A DNA stretch of 64,000 bases, from positions 329,942 to 393,941 of the forward strand of contig CAMGYI010000001.1 in the NCBI GenBank assembly GCA_946127115.1. Direction: 5' to 3'. Source of the DNA: an uncultured Chlamydia sp. Its GTDB lineage: Bacteria > Chlamydiota > Chlamydiia > Chlamydiales > Simkaniaceae. Of this stretch, positions 8,522-18,200 are shown in pieces (the stretch's first letter is position 1; each line of letters starts with the position of its first letter). The notes below the pieces were generated by a model that was not told the DNA's origin, made no database searches, and was given only the letters and a program-made list of their open reading frames with translations. The position numbers were made by a program, and so were the translations under genes.

Positions 8522-9490
8522 CTATTCCTTATTCTCAAATAGCCATTGGAGGAGAACAGAGTCCATCCAGTAAAACCCTCCTTTTTGTCCCGGAGTTCCT
8601 AAAAAGCCTAAGTGTCCCCCGTTTTCGGTAATAAGGATGTTAACGTTTTCTGAAATTTCTTTAAAATTTACAATACTGCAGTCAACAATCGGATCATCAA
8701 GAGAAAAGAGGATATGACAGTCAACAGCAATATTGTGAATGAGTCTCCCGGAGCTGCAAGCGTGGTAGTAATCCCGAGCATTGTCATGCCCTGACTGAGG
8801 AGCAATATATAAATCATTAAACTCTAATAGCGTCATTTCGTTTGATATCCGAATAGGCGGTAAATGGTCAAAGGTTTCATGAAGGTAAGCAACTTCCTCT
8901 CTTAGAGTGGCCATAAAGTATCGTTCATAGACGGTATTTTGAGAGAGAAGTTCCATGCTTGACTGTATATCTACAGGAGGATTGACTGATATTACTTTGT
9001 CAACGAGAGCTTTAGCTTCTTTACCACGTTCCCCGACTGTCTTTAGTACAACATTTCCCCCAAGCGAGAATCCTAGTAACGTGAGAGGAGAATGAGGTGT
9101 ATCTCTTTTGATCTCATTCAGGGTTTCCCAGATGTCATCACTTGCCCCAGAATGGTATATTTTGGTTCCATGTCCACGTCCAGCTCCGCATCCCCGGAGA
9201 TTGACTCTGATTGTTCGAGTTTTTTCTTTGTAGAGTTTCCATGCTATTCTCACCATATAGGTGGACTGGGAAGATCCACAAAGACCATGGACCATAACAA
9301 CCGTAGGATCGCTCTTCTTCCATCCTTTAGGTGTGGAAATTTCTATAACAAGCTTTTCCCCGTCGGAAAGATAGACAAAACGTTTCAAAGAAGGTAGCTT
9401 TCGTGCAACAAATAGAAAAGCTGCTACGATTGTTTGGGCATGACAGCTTGTACAAAGCGGAAATGGCTTGAATACAAGCTGTTTTAACAT
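8522..9490 (-). CDS. YheT-type alpha/beta hydrolase
   Basis: About 322 residues. Order of elements fits the YheT/Emb8 esterase group: N-terminal 'FKPFPLCTSCHAQTIVAAF', the oxyanion region 'VVMVHGLCGSSQSTY', 'VNLRGCGAGRG', the nucleophile elbow 'LLGFSLGGNVVLK', then 'FSLDDPIVD' for the acid and 'ENGGHLGFLG' for the histidine. Members are serine hydrolases with poorly defined esters as substrates. I chose the second ATG, which follows a GGGGGG tract by 6 bases; the first ATG, 30 bases upstream, has no ribosome binding site. Confidence 0.85.
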   Translation of the reverse strand: MLKQLVFKPFPLCTSCHAQTIVAAFLFVARKLPSLKRFVYLSDGEKLVIEISTPKGWKKSDPTVVMVHGLCGSSQSTYMVRIAWKLYKEKTRTIRVNLRGCGAGRGHGTKIYHSGASDDIWETLNEIKRDTPHSPLTLLGFSLGGNVVLKTVGERGKEAKALVDKVISVNPPVDIQSSMELLSQNTVYERYFMATLREEVAYLHETFDHLPPIRISNEMTLLEFNDLYIAPQSGHDNARDYYHACSSGRLIHNIAVDCHILFSLDDPIVDCSIVNFKEISENVNILITENGGHLGFLGTPGQKGGFYWMDSVLLQWLFENKE

Positions 9491-9767
9491 GCGTTTCCCC
9501 CCCAGAAATACATTAAGCATAGCAGCAGCGCAAAGAGTTTTACATCTCCTTGAAAATCAACTATTATCCCGGGATCACTATCTGACCAAATCTGGAGTTT
9601 TTTTCTTTTCTCTCAGATTTGTTAAGGTAGCAGTCCGAAGTAGATTCTTTTGGTAATCAGACCATTAACGACATATTGGTCGGTCCCCTATATGTATTTT
9701 ACAAGCGACCAAATTTATTAATAAAGGATTTTTTAAACTATTTTTTCGAATTCTTAGCATAAGAATG

Positions 9768-10268
9768 TTACGGAAGAGGGATTGAATAAAAAAACACAAG
9801 GCACTCAGTCCCAGGGTTTTTAAAGCCTATACTAGCATTTGACATATGATAGAACATTACTCCAAAGCGAGATTTGTTTTTGAAGCGATAGGAAAGCTCT
9901 GCCGAAGAGCGAAACTCCAGAGGGAATCCCAGTTCCATTCCCCACCCTTTTATATAGATACCAGGGGCAAAGCTTGGGGTAAATACAAGCTGAGGAAATA
10001 GAAAAATGTCAAAGGCAATCCCTGCATAGAGATATGCAGAACCTCGAGTCGTAGCCATGACTCCTACTAGGGGGCGGAAAAAAAGCATGGAATTGCGATA
10101 AAAAGCGTAGTCGGAGCGATATTCTACCTGAAAGTTCATACTCTTTCGATTTCGAACGATGTTAAATACCCCAATGCCCACATTAAGGAGTTTGGAATCT
10201 TTAATTGGATGTTTATCGACAGCAAATAGGATGAGAGGAAGGAGCCAGAGAAGTATGAGCTTTTTCAC
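9768..10268 (-). CDS. PagL-family lipid A 3-O-deacylase candidate (outer membrane)
   Basis: 166 residues with a short signal peptide (KKLILLWLLPLILFA). The rest alternates in beta-barrel fashion. The C-terminal 'YHMSNASIGFKNPGTECLVF' carries H141, S143 and E155. The H-x-S spacing and the 12 residues from Ser to Glu equal those of the PagL catalytic triad, and the protein ends in an outer-membrane type pattern (FFYSIPLP). PagL removes the 3-O acyl chain of lipid A. The ATG overlaps the stop codon of the DJ-1/PfpI gene by 4 bases. Activity is inferred from motif spacing. Confidence 0.65.
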   Translation of the reverse strand: MKKLILLWLLPLILFAVDKHPIKDSKLLNVGIGVFNIVRNRKSMNFQVEYRSDYAFYRNSMLFFRPLVGVMATTRGSAYLYAGIAFDIFLFPQLVFTPSFAPGIYIKGWGMELGFPLEFRSSAELSYRFKNKSRFGVMFYHMSNASIGFKNPGTECLVFFYSIPLP

Positions 10269-10771
10269 GATAATGCCTCAACAATTGCTTTTCCAAAAAC
10301 GGCAAGATCTTCAGGAGTTCTAGAACTTATGAGATGCCCGTCAATTACCAAAGGGCTATCCTGCCAGATTGCCCCAGCATTTTCAAGGTCATCTTTAATC
10401 GCTGTTGTTCCTGTAGCTTTCTTTCCTTTGAGGATTTTTGCTGAAATAGGAACCCAACCTCCATGACAAATAAAGGCGATGATTTTTTTTTGCTTATTCA
10501 TCTCTCGAACGATATGGAGAACTTCTGGAATCCTTCTAAATTTATCGGGGGCAAACCCTCCAGGAATTAGGACCCCATCAAACTCTGAGGGATTAATATC
10601 ACGGAATGCCGCTGCGCTTTTGCAAGGGTAACCATGCTTTCCGTGATAGACAGTTTCTTTTTCTTCTCCTGCAATCACGGCTTGAATTCCACTCTCTTTG
10701 ATTCGGATAACAGGGTACATTAGCTCTAAATCTTCGAAAATCTCATGAATGAGAGCGACAACTTTTTTCAT
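10265..10771 (-). CDS. DJ-1/PfpI family protein (deglycase or protease-like)
   Basis: 168 residues, the usual length of the PfpI branch. The fold markers are an early Glu, 'DGVLIPGGFAPDKFRR', the nucleophile elbow 'IAFICHGGWV' (Cys-His), and the closing 'SSRTPEDLAVFGKAIVE'. Family members are described as glyoxalase III, protein deglycases or stress proteases, and the exact activity cannot be read from sequence. The overlapping PagL-type gene follows on the same strand, so the two share an operon; a functional link is not obvious. Confidence 0.88.
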   Translation of the reverse strand: MKKVVALIHEIFEDLELMYPVIRIKESGIQAVIAGEEKETVYHGKHGYPCKSAAAFRDINPSEFDGVLIPGGFAPDKFRRIPEVLHIVREMNKQKKIIAFICHGGWVPISAKILKGKKATGTTAIKDDLENAGAIWQDSPLVIDGHLISSRTPEDLAVFGKAIVEALS

Positions 10772-11091
10772 CTTAATTCCTTATTGTTCCTTTTTTTAAA
10801 GTAGTTCTTATAATCCTCTCATTGAACCTGCTTCAGGTTCTATAAGAAGACTTGTAAACATTGTTCCTATGACAATAACGCTTAGCCCAGAAGAGTAGTG
10901 TAGTGGACTCATCTTCATTCATAAAAAAGAAACTAATAGGATTTTTTTTTGTTACCATAAGTATTCTCCATTTAAACTTGTCCTAAGCCTATCCCATATT
11001 ATGGAAGAGATTCCTATATAAAATAGTATTTTGATTCTATTTTTCTGTCAAAAATTTCGCTTGAAAAGGAATGTTTTGGTATCATATCTCT
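10772..11091. other. Intergenic region between divergent genes
   Basis: No supportable gene in these 320 bases. A perfect 7-bp hairpin (GAACCTG, loop CTT, CAGGTTC) lies at 10824-10840, without a T run, and a TATAAT sits at 10809-10814 on the plus strand with only a poor -35. A TATAAA-like box near 11018 could serve the pseudouridine synthase gene. Both neighbouring genes point away from this region, so it should hold their promoters. Confidence 0.5.
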
Positions 11092-11871
11092 ATGACACCA
11101 TTACTTGATAGAATTTCATTAGAATTCCCAGACAGTTCAAGATCTACGCTTCGAAAGTGGCTCAAGGGTGGACGCATCCTTGTCGACGGAAAAAAGATTA
11201 AAGAACCTCATGCAATGATTAAAAAAAGGGCGCGGGTATCTTTAAAAGAAAAGCAAAAATTCCTGGAATTAGACATTGAAGTCCTCTATGAGGACCGAGA
11301 TCTTATTGTGGTAAATAAGCCTGAGGGAGTACTTAGTGTTGCCACAGCATTCCAAATAGAAGATACCGTCCATGCTGTCCTTAAAAGAGCATATCCACGT
11401 GCCTTCCCAGTCCACCGACTTGACAGAGAAACTTCGGGCGTGATGGTAATGGCCCTAACTGAAGAAGCTCGAGAAGAGTTAAAGAAGCAATTCCACTCTC
11501 ACTCTATCGAAAGGAAGTATGTTGCAATTGTTCGAGGAAAGCTCGAAGGAGCTGGAACCTGGCAATGCCGTCTTCTTGAGGATCAAAATTACTTAGTCCG
11601 ACCTCATCCCAAAGGTGCACTTGCTATTACTCACTACAGAGTTCTCAATACTCGAGGAAAAACATCTGCTGTAGAATATACCCTAGAAACAGGTAAGAAG
11701 AATCAAATTCGAGCACAATCTCTAGCGGCTGGCTACCCAATCCTTGGTGACCAAAAGTATGGCGATACGGCAAGTGGACGTCTCCACCTTCATGCTGCAT
11801 ATTTGGCATTTACTCATCCTATTACAGGGAAAGAAATGTCCTTTCAAGCTCCACCAATGTTTGAAGTTTAA
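11092..11871 (+). CDS. RluA-family 23S rRNA pseudouridine synthase
   Basis: About 259 residues from the second ATG. Residues 1-55 form an S4 RNA-binding domain ('SRSTLRKWLKGGRILVDGKK'). The catalytic domain has 'DLIVVNKPEGVLSV', the active-site motif 'VHRLDRETSGVMV' with the catalytic Asp in RLDRETSG, and 'LETGKKNQIRAQ' close to the RluA GRTHQIR motif. It isomerises uridine in rRNA, but RluC and RluD specificity cannot be separated here. An upstream ATG (21 bases earlier) has AAGGA directly against it, which is too close for initiation. A PspC-type gene follows after 24 bases. Confidence 0.88.
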   Translation: MTPLLDRISLEFPDSSRSTLRKWLKGGRILVDGKKIKEPHAMIKKRARVSLKEKQKFLELDIEVLYEDRDLIVVNKPEGVLSVATAFQIEDTVHAVLKRAYPRAFPVHRLDRETSGVMVMALTEEAREELKKQFHSHSIERKYVAIVRGKLEGAGTWQCRLLEDQNYLVRPHPKGALAITHYRVLNTRGKTSAVEYTLETGKKNQIRAQSLAAGYPILGDQKYGDTASGRLHLHAAYLAFTHPITGKEMSFQAPPMFEV

Positions 11872-11895
11872 AAACCCATCAGCAATAATGAGCCC

Positions 11896-12303
11896 ATGAA
11901 GCGTTTATATCGAGACAGATGGGATAAGAAGATTGCAGGAGTCTGTGGTGGTTTGGGGCAATTTTTAAGTCTTGATCCAACGATTGTCCGACTATTGTTG
12001 ATCGTCATTTGTATTTTTACAGGGATTCTTCCCCTCCTGGTCCTGTATATTATTGCCTGGATGCTCATTCCTCTTGGTCCCTCCACATATATTCAATTTG
12101 AATGCAACCGCCTCTACCGCTCCATTCGTGACCGAAAAATCGGTGGTATCTGCGGAGGAATCGCGGAAAATTTGAAAATTGATGCAACAATTGTCCGAAT
12201 TGTCATGCTTTTTGCGATGCTCCTGACTGGTTTTTTTCCACTTTTCATTGCCTATATTATTGGAACAGTGATTATTCCTGAAAAACCTGAAGAGCAAACC
12301 TAG
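11896..12303 (+). CDS. Tandem PspC-domain membrane protein
   Basis: 135 residues made of two copies of the PspC domain. Copy 1 (1-62) has 'KKIAGVCGGLGQFLSLDPTI' then a hydrophobic helix; copy 2 (71-130) has 'RKIGGICGGIAENLKIDATI' then another helix ending 'GTVIIPEKP'. PspC proteins sense or transmit inner-membrane stress. Most family members have one PspC domain with a longer C-terminal region, so a bare duplication is notable. It is probably co-transcribed with the pseudouridine synthase gene just upstream. Confidence 0.88.
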   Translation: MKRLYRDRWDKKIAGVCGGLGQFLSLDPTIVRLLLIVICIFTGILPLLVLYIIAWMLIPLGPSTYIQFECNRLYRSIRDRKIGGICGGIAENLKIDATIVRIVMLFAMLLTGFFPLFIAYIIGTVIIPEKPEEQT

Positions 12304-12439
12304 GGTTCTGGTGCAAACTTTTCCTAAACTATCGGATTTAAGTAAATTCGCTTAATCATTTATAAGATATGGAATCTTCCATTTCTTGATCAGAAACCTT
12401 CACAAATCAAAACCCTCTTGAGACTCCATTCCTTAAAAA

Positions 12440-15122
12440 TTAGGGACTACACCATTCGTCGATAAGATTAGCGACTAGACCAGTCCACCCTGTTTGGTGA
12501 GAAGCACCCAGACCACGGCCTGTGTCTCCATGAAAGTGCTCATAGAAAAGAATGAGATCTTGAAAGTGGGGGTCCGTTTGAAGAAGGTCATAATCTCCGT
12601 AGATAGGGCGCTTGCCATCGGGACCCTTTTTAAAGAGGTTGATCATGGCATGGGCAAAGTAGTTAGCCATATCGTGGGGGTTTTTTCCATCGATTTTAAT
12701 GAGGTCACCGGTATGTGTGTGGAGGTTTTTAAGGGCTTCGATGAAGAGGAAGGAAGTAGGAAACCAAAGAGGGCCTCGCCAGTTTGAGTTACCTCCCATA
12801 AGGATCGACTGTGCTTCAGCAGGTTCATACTTGATCCGGTTGCCTAGAAGTTCGTACGGGTTTTCCTCATGAAATTTAGAGAGGGATCGGAGTCCATACT
12901 CAGAACGAAATTCTTTGGGATCCCATGCCCTTTTAAGAACTCTTTTCACCTTCTCCATTTCCATAAGGGTGAGGACATATTTGGTTTTTCCATTTTCTTC
13001 AATGGGGGTGACACAATGTTTGCAAAGATCGGTTCTGTTTTTGGAAAACCACTTAAAACTTTCGGCAAATTCCTTAAAGTTTTCGAGATCCTCGGAGGTG
13101 ATACAATCTACTGCATAAAGGGGGATGAGCCCCACCATCGAACGAACCTTAATACGGACGTGATCTTTGGTATCACTTCCACTAAGAACATCATAAAAAA
13201 AGCCCTCATTATCATCCCAGTTTTGGACTTCTCGGTTTTCTGCGTTGACTAAGGCATTGGAAATATAAACAAAGTGTTCATAAAATTTAATAGCCATTCC
13301 TTCATAAACGGAATCTTGCTTTGAGAGCTCGAGTGCTATGCGCATAAGATTTAGACAAAAGAACCCCATCCAGCCTGTTCCGTCCGATTGCTCAAGTTTT
13401 CCTTCTCCAGGAATTTTATGACTTCTGTCAATGACGGTGATGTTATCCATTCCAAGGAATCCCCCCTCAAAAACATTGTTTCCTTTAGCATCGACTTTAT
13501 TGACCCACCATACAAAATTCAGGAGGAGCTTATGAAAGCACTTCTTTAAAAAATCAAGATCTTGCTTTCCTGTTTTCTTCTCCTCCATATAGAAAAGACG
13601 AAGCGCTGCCCATCCTTGTACCGGAGGATTAAGATCTGAAAACTCCCACTCGTAGGCAGGAACTTGTCCATTGGGATGCTGAAACTGATCAAATAGAAGG
13701 AAGCAAAGTTGCTCTTTTGCAAAGCTCATGTCAACAAGCGCAAAGGAGATACAGTGAAAAGCGAGATCCCAAGCAGCAAACCAGGGGTATTCCCACTTGT
13801 CGGGCATTGATAAAATTCGTTTGGAGATAAGGTGCTTCCAGTGAGTATTTCGAAGGTGCTTCCTTGATTCTGGAGGAGGGATTCTGGGATCATCCCCACG
13901 AAGCCATAGGTTCACATCGTAGAGGTAAATTTGTTTACTCCACAACATTCCAGCAAGGGCCTGCCGTTTGGATAAGCTTTTCTTCATCACTGATCCCTTT
14001 GGGATGAATCTTTTCGTAATATTCATCGGCTTGTGCTTTGCGCCTATGAATAATCTCTTCAACCCCCGTTAGAGGATGCGTATGCTCCATATTTGAAAGG
14101 CGAAGATAAAGGGATTTAGATCCTCCTGCGGGAATTTTTAAGTCGCGAAAATAAAAACACGCTTTTGTTCCCTCTTTTTGAGGATTGACTCTATCTTTCT
14201 CTCCCGAGATGATGTAGTGATGAAAAGCGTCCTTGGTGTAGGGACGAATATTTTTTTCTCTATATAAATAGTCACGATTGGTTTCGTTATCGGTAAAAAG
14301 AACGTCTGCTCTTTCATCCGCATAAAAATAGCGCTTTCCTAAATGATAGTCAAAACTCAGGCGAGCTGGAGGAAGTGTCATTGAGTCATCTGCCTCAATG
14401 CAGTGGGCATTCACGGGCTCGTGATCGCTCCTTTTGAGAATCGGCTCCGGAAGCGCGTCACCATCCCATCCCCAGGTATTGCGAAATATCAACTGAGGAA
14501 TCACATGGATCGATTCTTCCTGAGCACTTCGATTCTGTATATTAATCTTCACACAGATGTCATCTTTCTCTGCTTTAGCATATTCAATGATGATGTCAAA
14601 GTATCGATTGTCTTTGAAAATTCCAGTGTCGAGAAGCTCAAATTCCCGGTCCTCAATGCGGCGATTTTGATTCTCCTTAGCGAGCTCCTCGTAGGGGAAT
14701 TTAGTGCAAGGGTATTTGTATAGATAACGCATGTAGGCATGGGTCGGAAGGGAGTCAAGATAATAGTAATATTCTTTAACATCTTCTCCATGATTGGCCT
14801 TCTTGGCACCCAATCCAAATAATCTTTCTTTTAAAATAGGGTCTTTCCCATTCCAGAATGCTTGTGTCATTGCAAGGATCTGATACCGGTCGCAGATTCC
14901 TGCAATCCCATCCTCTCCCCACCGATATGCCCGATAAGGAGCCATTTCATGGGTGAAGTGCTCCCAGGCATTCCCATCTCTGCTATAGTCCTCTCGAACC
15001 GTACCCCACGCTCTTTCAGTGACATATGGTCCCCATTTCTGCCAAGGTTCAACATTTCCCCCCTTCTGAAGAAGGCGGAGCTCTTCTTCTGTAAATTCAA
15101 TAAATTTCTTACCCTTATCCAC
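12440..15122 (-). pseudogene. MGH1-type glycoside hydrolase (GH63-like glucosidase), frameshifted
   Basis: Two minus-strand frames together make one protein of about 894 residues. The N-terminal part (start 15122) has 'GIAGICDRYQILAMTQAFWN' and 'NHGEDVKEYYYYLDSLPTHAYM', typical of this glucosidase family. The C-terminal part has 'WEYPWFAAWDLAFHCI' with the catalytic-acid region, 'GGNSNWRGPLWFPTSFL' and 'GASHQTGWTGLVANLI'. The switch is at an AAA tract (13967-13969): dropping one A joins 'DEEKLIQ' to 'RQALAGMLWSKQ' without loss. Both halves are otherwise clean. Likely substrates are alpha-glucosides such as glycogen-derived or glucosylglycerate-type sugars. The break may be a true mutation or a homopolymer sequencing error. 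Confidence 0.85.
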
Positions 15123-15270
15123 CTCTTTCTTTTTATATTAAATTTTTTTAAACTTATATTTAAAAATTTATTATTATATAAAAACATAATAATAAATTGT
15201 TTATATTAAAATTAATATAAAAATATGTTATAATTACTAAATTAATAAATAAAAAAAAGAGGTTGTTATT
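15123..15270 (+). promoter_or_regulatory. Very AT-rich promoter region
   Basis: This 148-base spacer between divergent genes is almost entirely A and T, clearly more than its surroundings. A consensus TATAAT lies at 15229-15234, with a weak TTAAAA 17 bases upstream at 15206-15211, and an AAGAGG ribosome binding site at 15258-15263, seven bases before the next ATG. It probably drives the 1229-residue protein; the glucosidase gene starts at the other end. Confidence 0.5.
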
Positions 15271-18200
15271 ATGAGCACTCTCATTGGCGAGTCTCTCATA
15301 CAAGCCGGAGTTCCATTCATTGGAACGGCAAATGGGCTCTATGCTGGTTATACGGCTATCATGGCACTCCCCTACCTGGTAGACCTATTACATTTTTCCG
15401 GCAGTGAAACTTTGGAGGTTAAGGAGTTCCACAAGGCTTTGGAAAATCTCCAAAACGCTTGCAAGGCAGGAAACGTCAAAGAAATGCTTGATGCAGCAAA
15501 GCATGCTCAAGAAAAGCTAACACCCCTTTTGGAAAACGAAAGTAATTATTTTAATAATTTCAAAGGATGGTCGCGTTTCTTCTCTCGAGAAAATATCTCA
15601 TTGCCATGGCAAAGATCTGCGCGCTGGAAGAATTATTTAAAGCCTCTTCATGACTTTAATGCAGAAATTACAAAATTTCAGCGTAAAGTCCCCTCAGGTC
15701 AAGGGTATAAGCCCGAGCAGCTTCAGAATTCCCTAGATAATGCCGTTCGATTTATCAATTGCGAAATCGAGGCACAAACAGGGCTTGCCAACAAAATGGT
15801 AAAAGGAGCAGTTAATGGCTTTAGCAATGCTGCCAAAGAGAAGTACGAAGACATTACAGGTGTTTATGCTCCAAAAAGAGAGGTCCACACGCCTATTTCC
15901 CCTTTAATGACTCTTTTAGCAGATATAGGTCAGTTCAAAACTGACAAACGTCCGGCTTATTTAGTTAAAAGTCTACTTAAAGAAGATATCAATGCTCTCG
16001 GAAAATCTAATCCATTTTTTGCTTATCTCCCAAGATATATTGAAAGAAATTGGGATCAAAAATTACCCCTATTGCACTCACTTGATGGCTTAGTCACAGA
16101 TTATATTGTCAAACAATTGAGAGATCCTATGAAGACGACAGATGAAGCCAATACATTCATCTACCAAGCGATTTATGATTTTGCTTTAATAGACCATAAG
16201 ATTAGCCGTAAGGAAAAAGAAGAAGATCAACAAACTGTTGGGAAACAAATTCTTGAAGGCTTTTTTAAAGGCCAGTTTAATAAGCCTGAACACCGAGAAG
16301 TGCTTTGGCGAGCAGTTGCCTATGTCCTTGATCTCGATAAAGTCACTGCACTTGGAAGCTCTCTTTCTATTGGGAGGGAAACAACCCTTTCAGAGATTTC
16401 TGAAAAGATTGATCGAACTCTCTCTTATCTTTCTTCAGTCCGAAGAATCCCTGAAGCGGGGCGGATGGTTGAATCGATAGTTGAAAAAATCTCAGATTTC
16501 GCTGAAGCAACTTATGAATTAGTTCGAAGTGACCTCCATCCAAAACAAGCAAGAGAAGTTGAAGCTACTCTGATGAAATCTAATAAAAAGCTAGAATCAG
16601 GAGATTTAGAAGGCGCCTTAAAAGACCTCAATACCCTTTATGAGTCAGGACCTGTTGCTTCTTTGGCAGTTAAAAGCCATGAATCGGAAGAGGTTCAGTC
16701 AGTTGTTGGAGAGCTTGCTTCAACATTTGCTCAACAAACTCAAGAAGGTTTAGAAGAACCTCTAAATGTTCGTACCCCGCAAATGATTGAGGATAAGAAA
16801 ACGGCTCTTGTTGAAAGTTTGACATTCTTTTCAGCCTTCCAAGTTGTAGATAAATACTGCGGTTACAAAAAAGCCGAGGCGGAAGAAGAAGCTGTGCAAA
16901 AACGATATGAAACTTTCCATACAACACTTGAAAAAATTAAAAATCCTAAAGAGAAAAAAGCATTATTTATCTCTATGCTTAATGAAAAAATTGAGAGCAG
17001 AAATGAACTTAGCTTTTTTAGTAAATGGGCAGGAAAACAGCTCTCTTCATTTACCATTAGCTTAGTCGAGTATTTCTCAAAACAGTTTACAGACTCGGTC
17101 ACAGAACACCTTCAAGCAATGATGCTCGATCCAATCAACGACCCTCTGACAAACAATCATATGGGTCCTATTCGAGCTGCAAATAATGCAATGCTTGCGA
17201 TTCTCTATGCTGAAGAGCAATGGAAATCTGATACAACTGGAACCTTAGGAACCGCTGAAAAACAAAAAAAGATCTTTGAAATTATTGAAACCAGCAATGG
17301 AATATCAACTGAAAAACTTTTTAAAGGCGTCGTTGACAGAGCTTTAGATCATTTCTTAACCTACAGTGCTTATGAAGATTTCTTTAAAGGGCAAAAAGAG
17401 TGGCTCAAAGCTTATTCGGAGACAGAAAGTAATCCTGTAAGTCAATTTTTAAAAACCGTTGTCTCTTTAGTGGGACGTGGGGTGATCGCAGTAGTAACCT
17501 TGCCATTGTTTGTTGGATATGCGGTAAAGGTCTGGGCTACTCGAATGGGTGCCTCGATCCTAATTAGTCGGTTAAACCTAATAAACTCAACGCTAGATAC
17601 TGTTCGCAACTCGATTTATAGTGATAACAGATACACGCATGCATTCGATAAAATTCTTCTTGATCAATTGAAGGAAGCCGAAAAACTTCTAGAGGGTGCT
17701 GAAGGTGGTGGCGGTGGACAACTTCTTGCAGGAAGTAATGAGAAACGTTTAGTTTCAGAGCTTGTCGCTAACCTCTTTAGATTAATTGACGAAAGGACGC
17801 AGGTGACTCCTGGAAAAAGAGGACAAAGGGATAATCTTCTTTCTGAGCTTGTAGACTCCTTTAATGGGATGTCCGACGCTGCCCTGCGGGATATTATTCG
17901 TGATAACATCATTTTAGCTTATGAGTCAATCCGAACAGAGCAAAACATGAACAATCTATTTTTCGAAGTTTTAGATCAAGCAACTCAGTCGATGAAGCCC
18001 AATAATATCAGTCGTCTTTGGGAACTTTATTCTGAAGAAGAGCAAATAGCCCTTGGTGCTAACCCTAATCGACCAGAAACCATTGAATTTCTTGAAAAAG
18101 ATTTTGCAAAAAAACTTGGGAAAAAAACTACACAAATTATTAAGCGTGACATTGATGTTGCATTACAAAAGCTCTACGCTAAAAGAGAAGAAGAGCTTCA

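Noticed and set aside
12869-13252. 127-codon plus-strand frame antisense to the glucosidase
   Set aside because: Antisense shadow of a strongly supported glycoside hydrolase frame.
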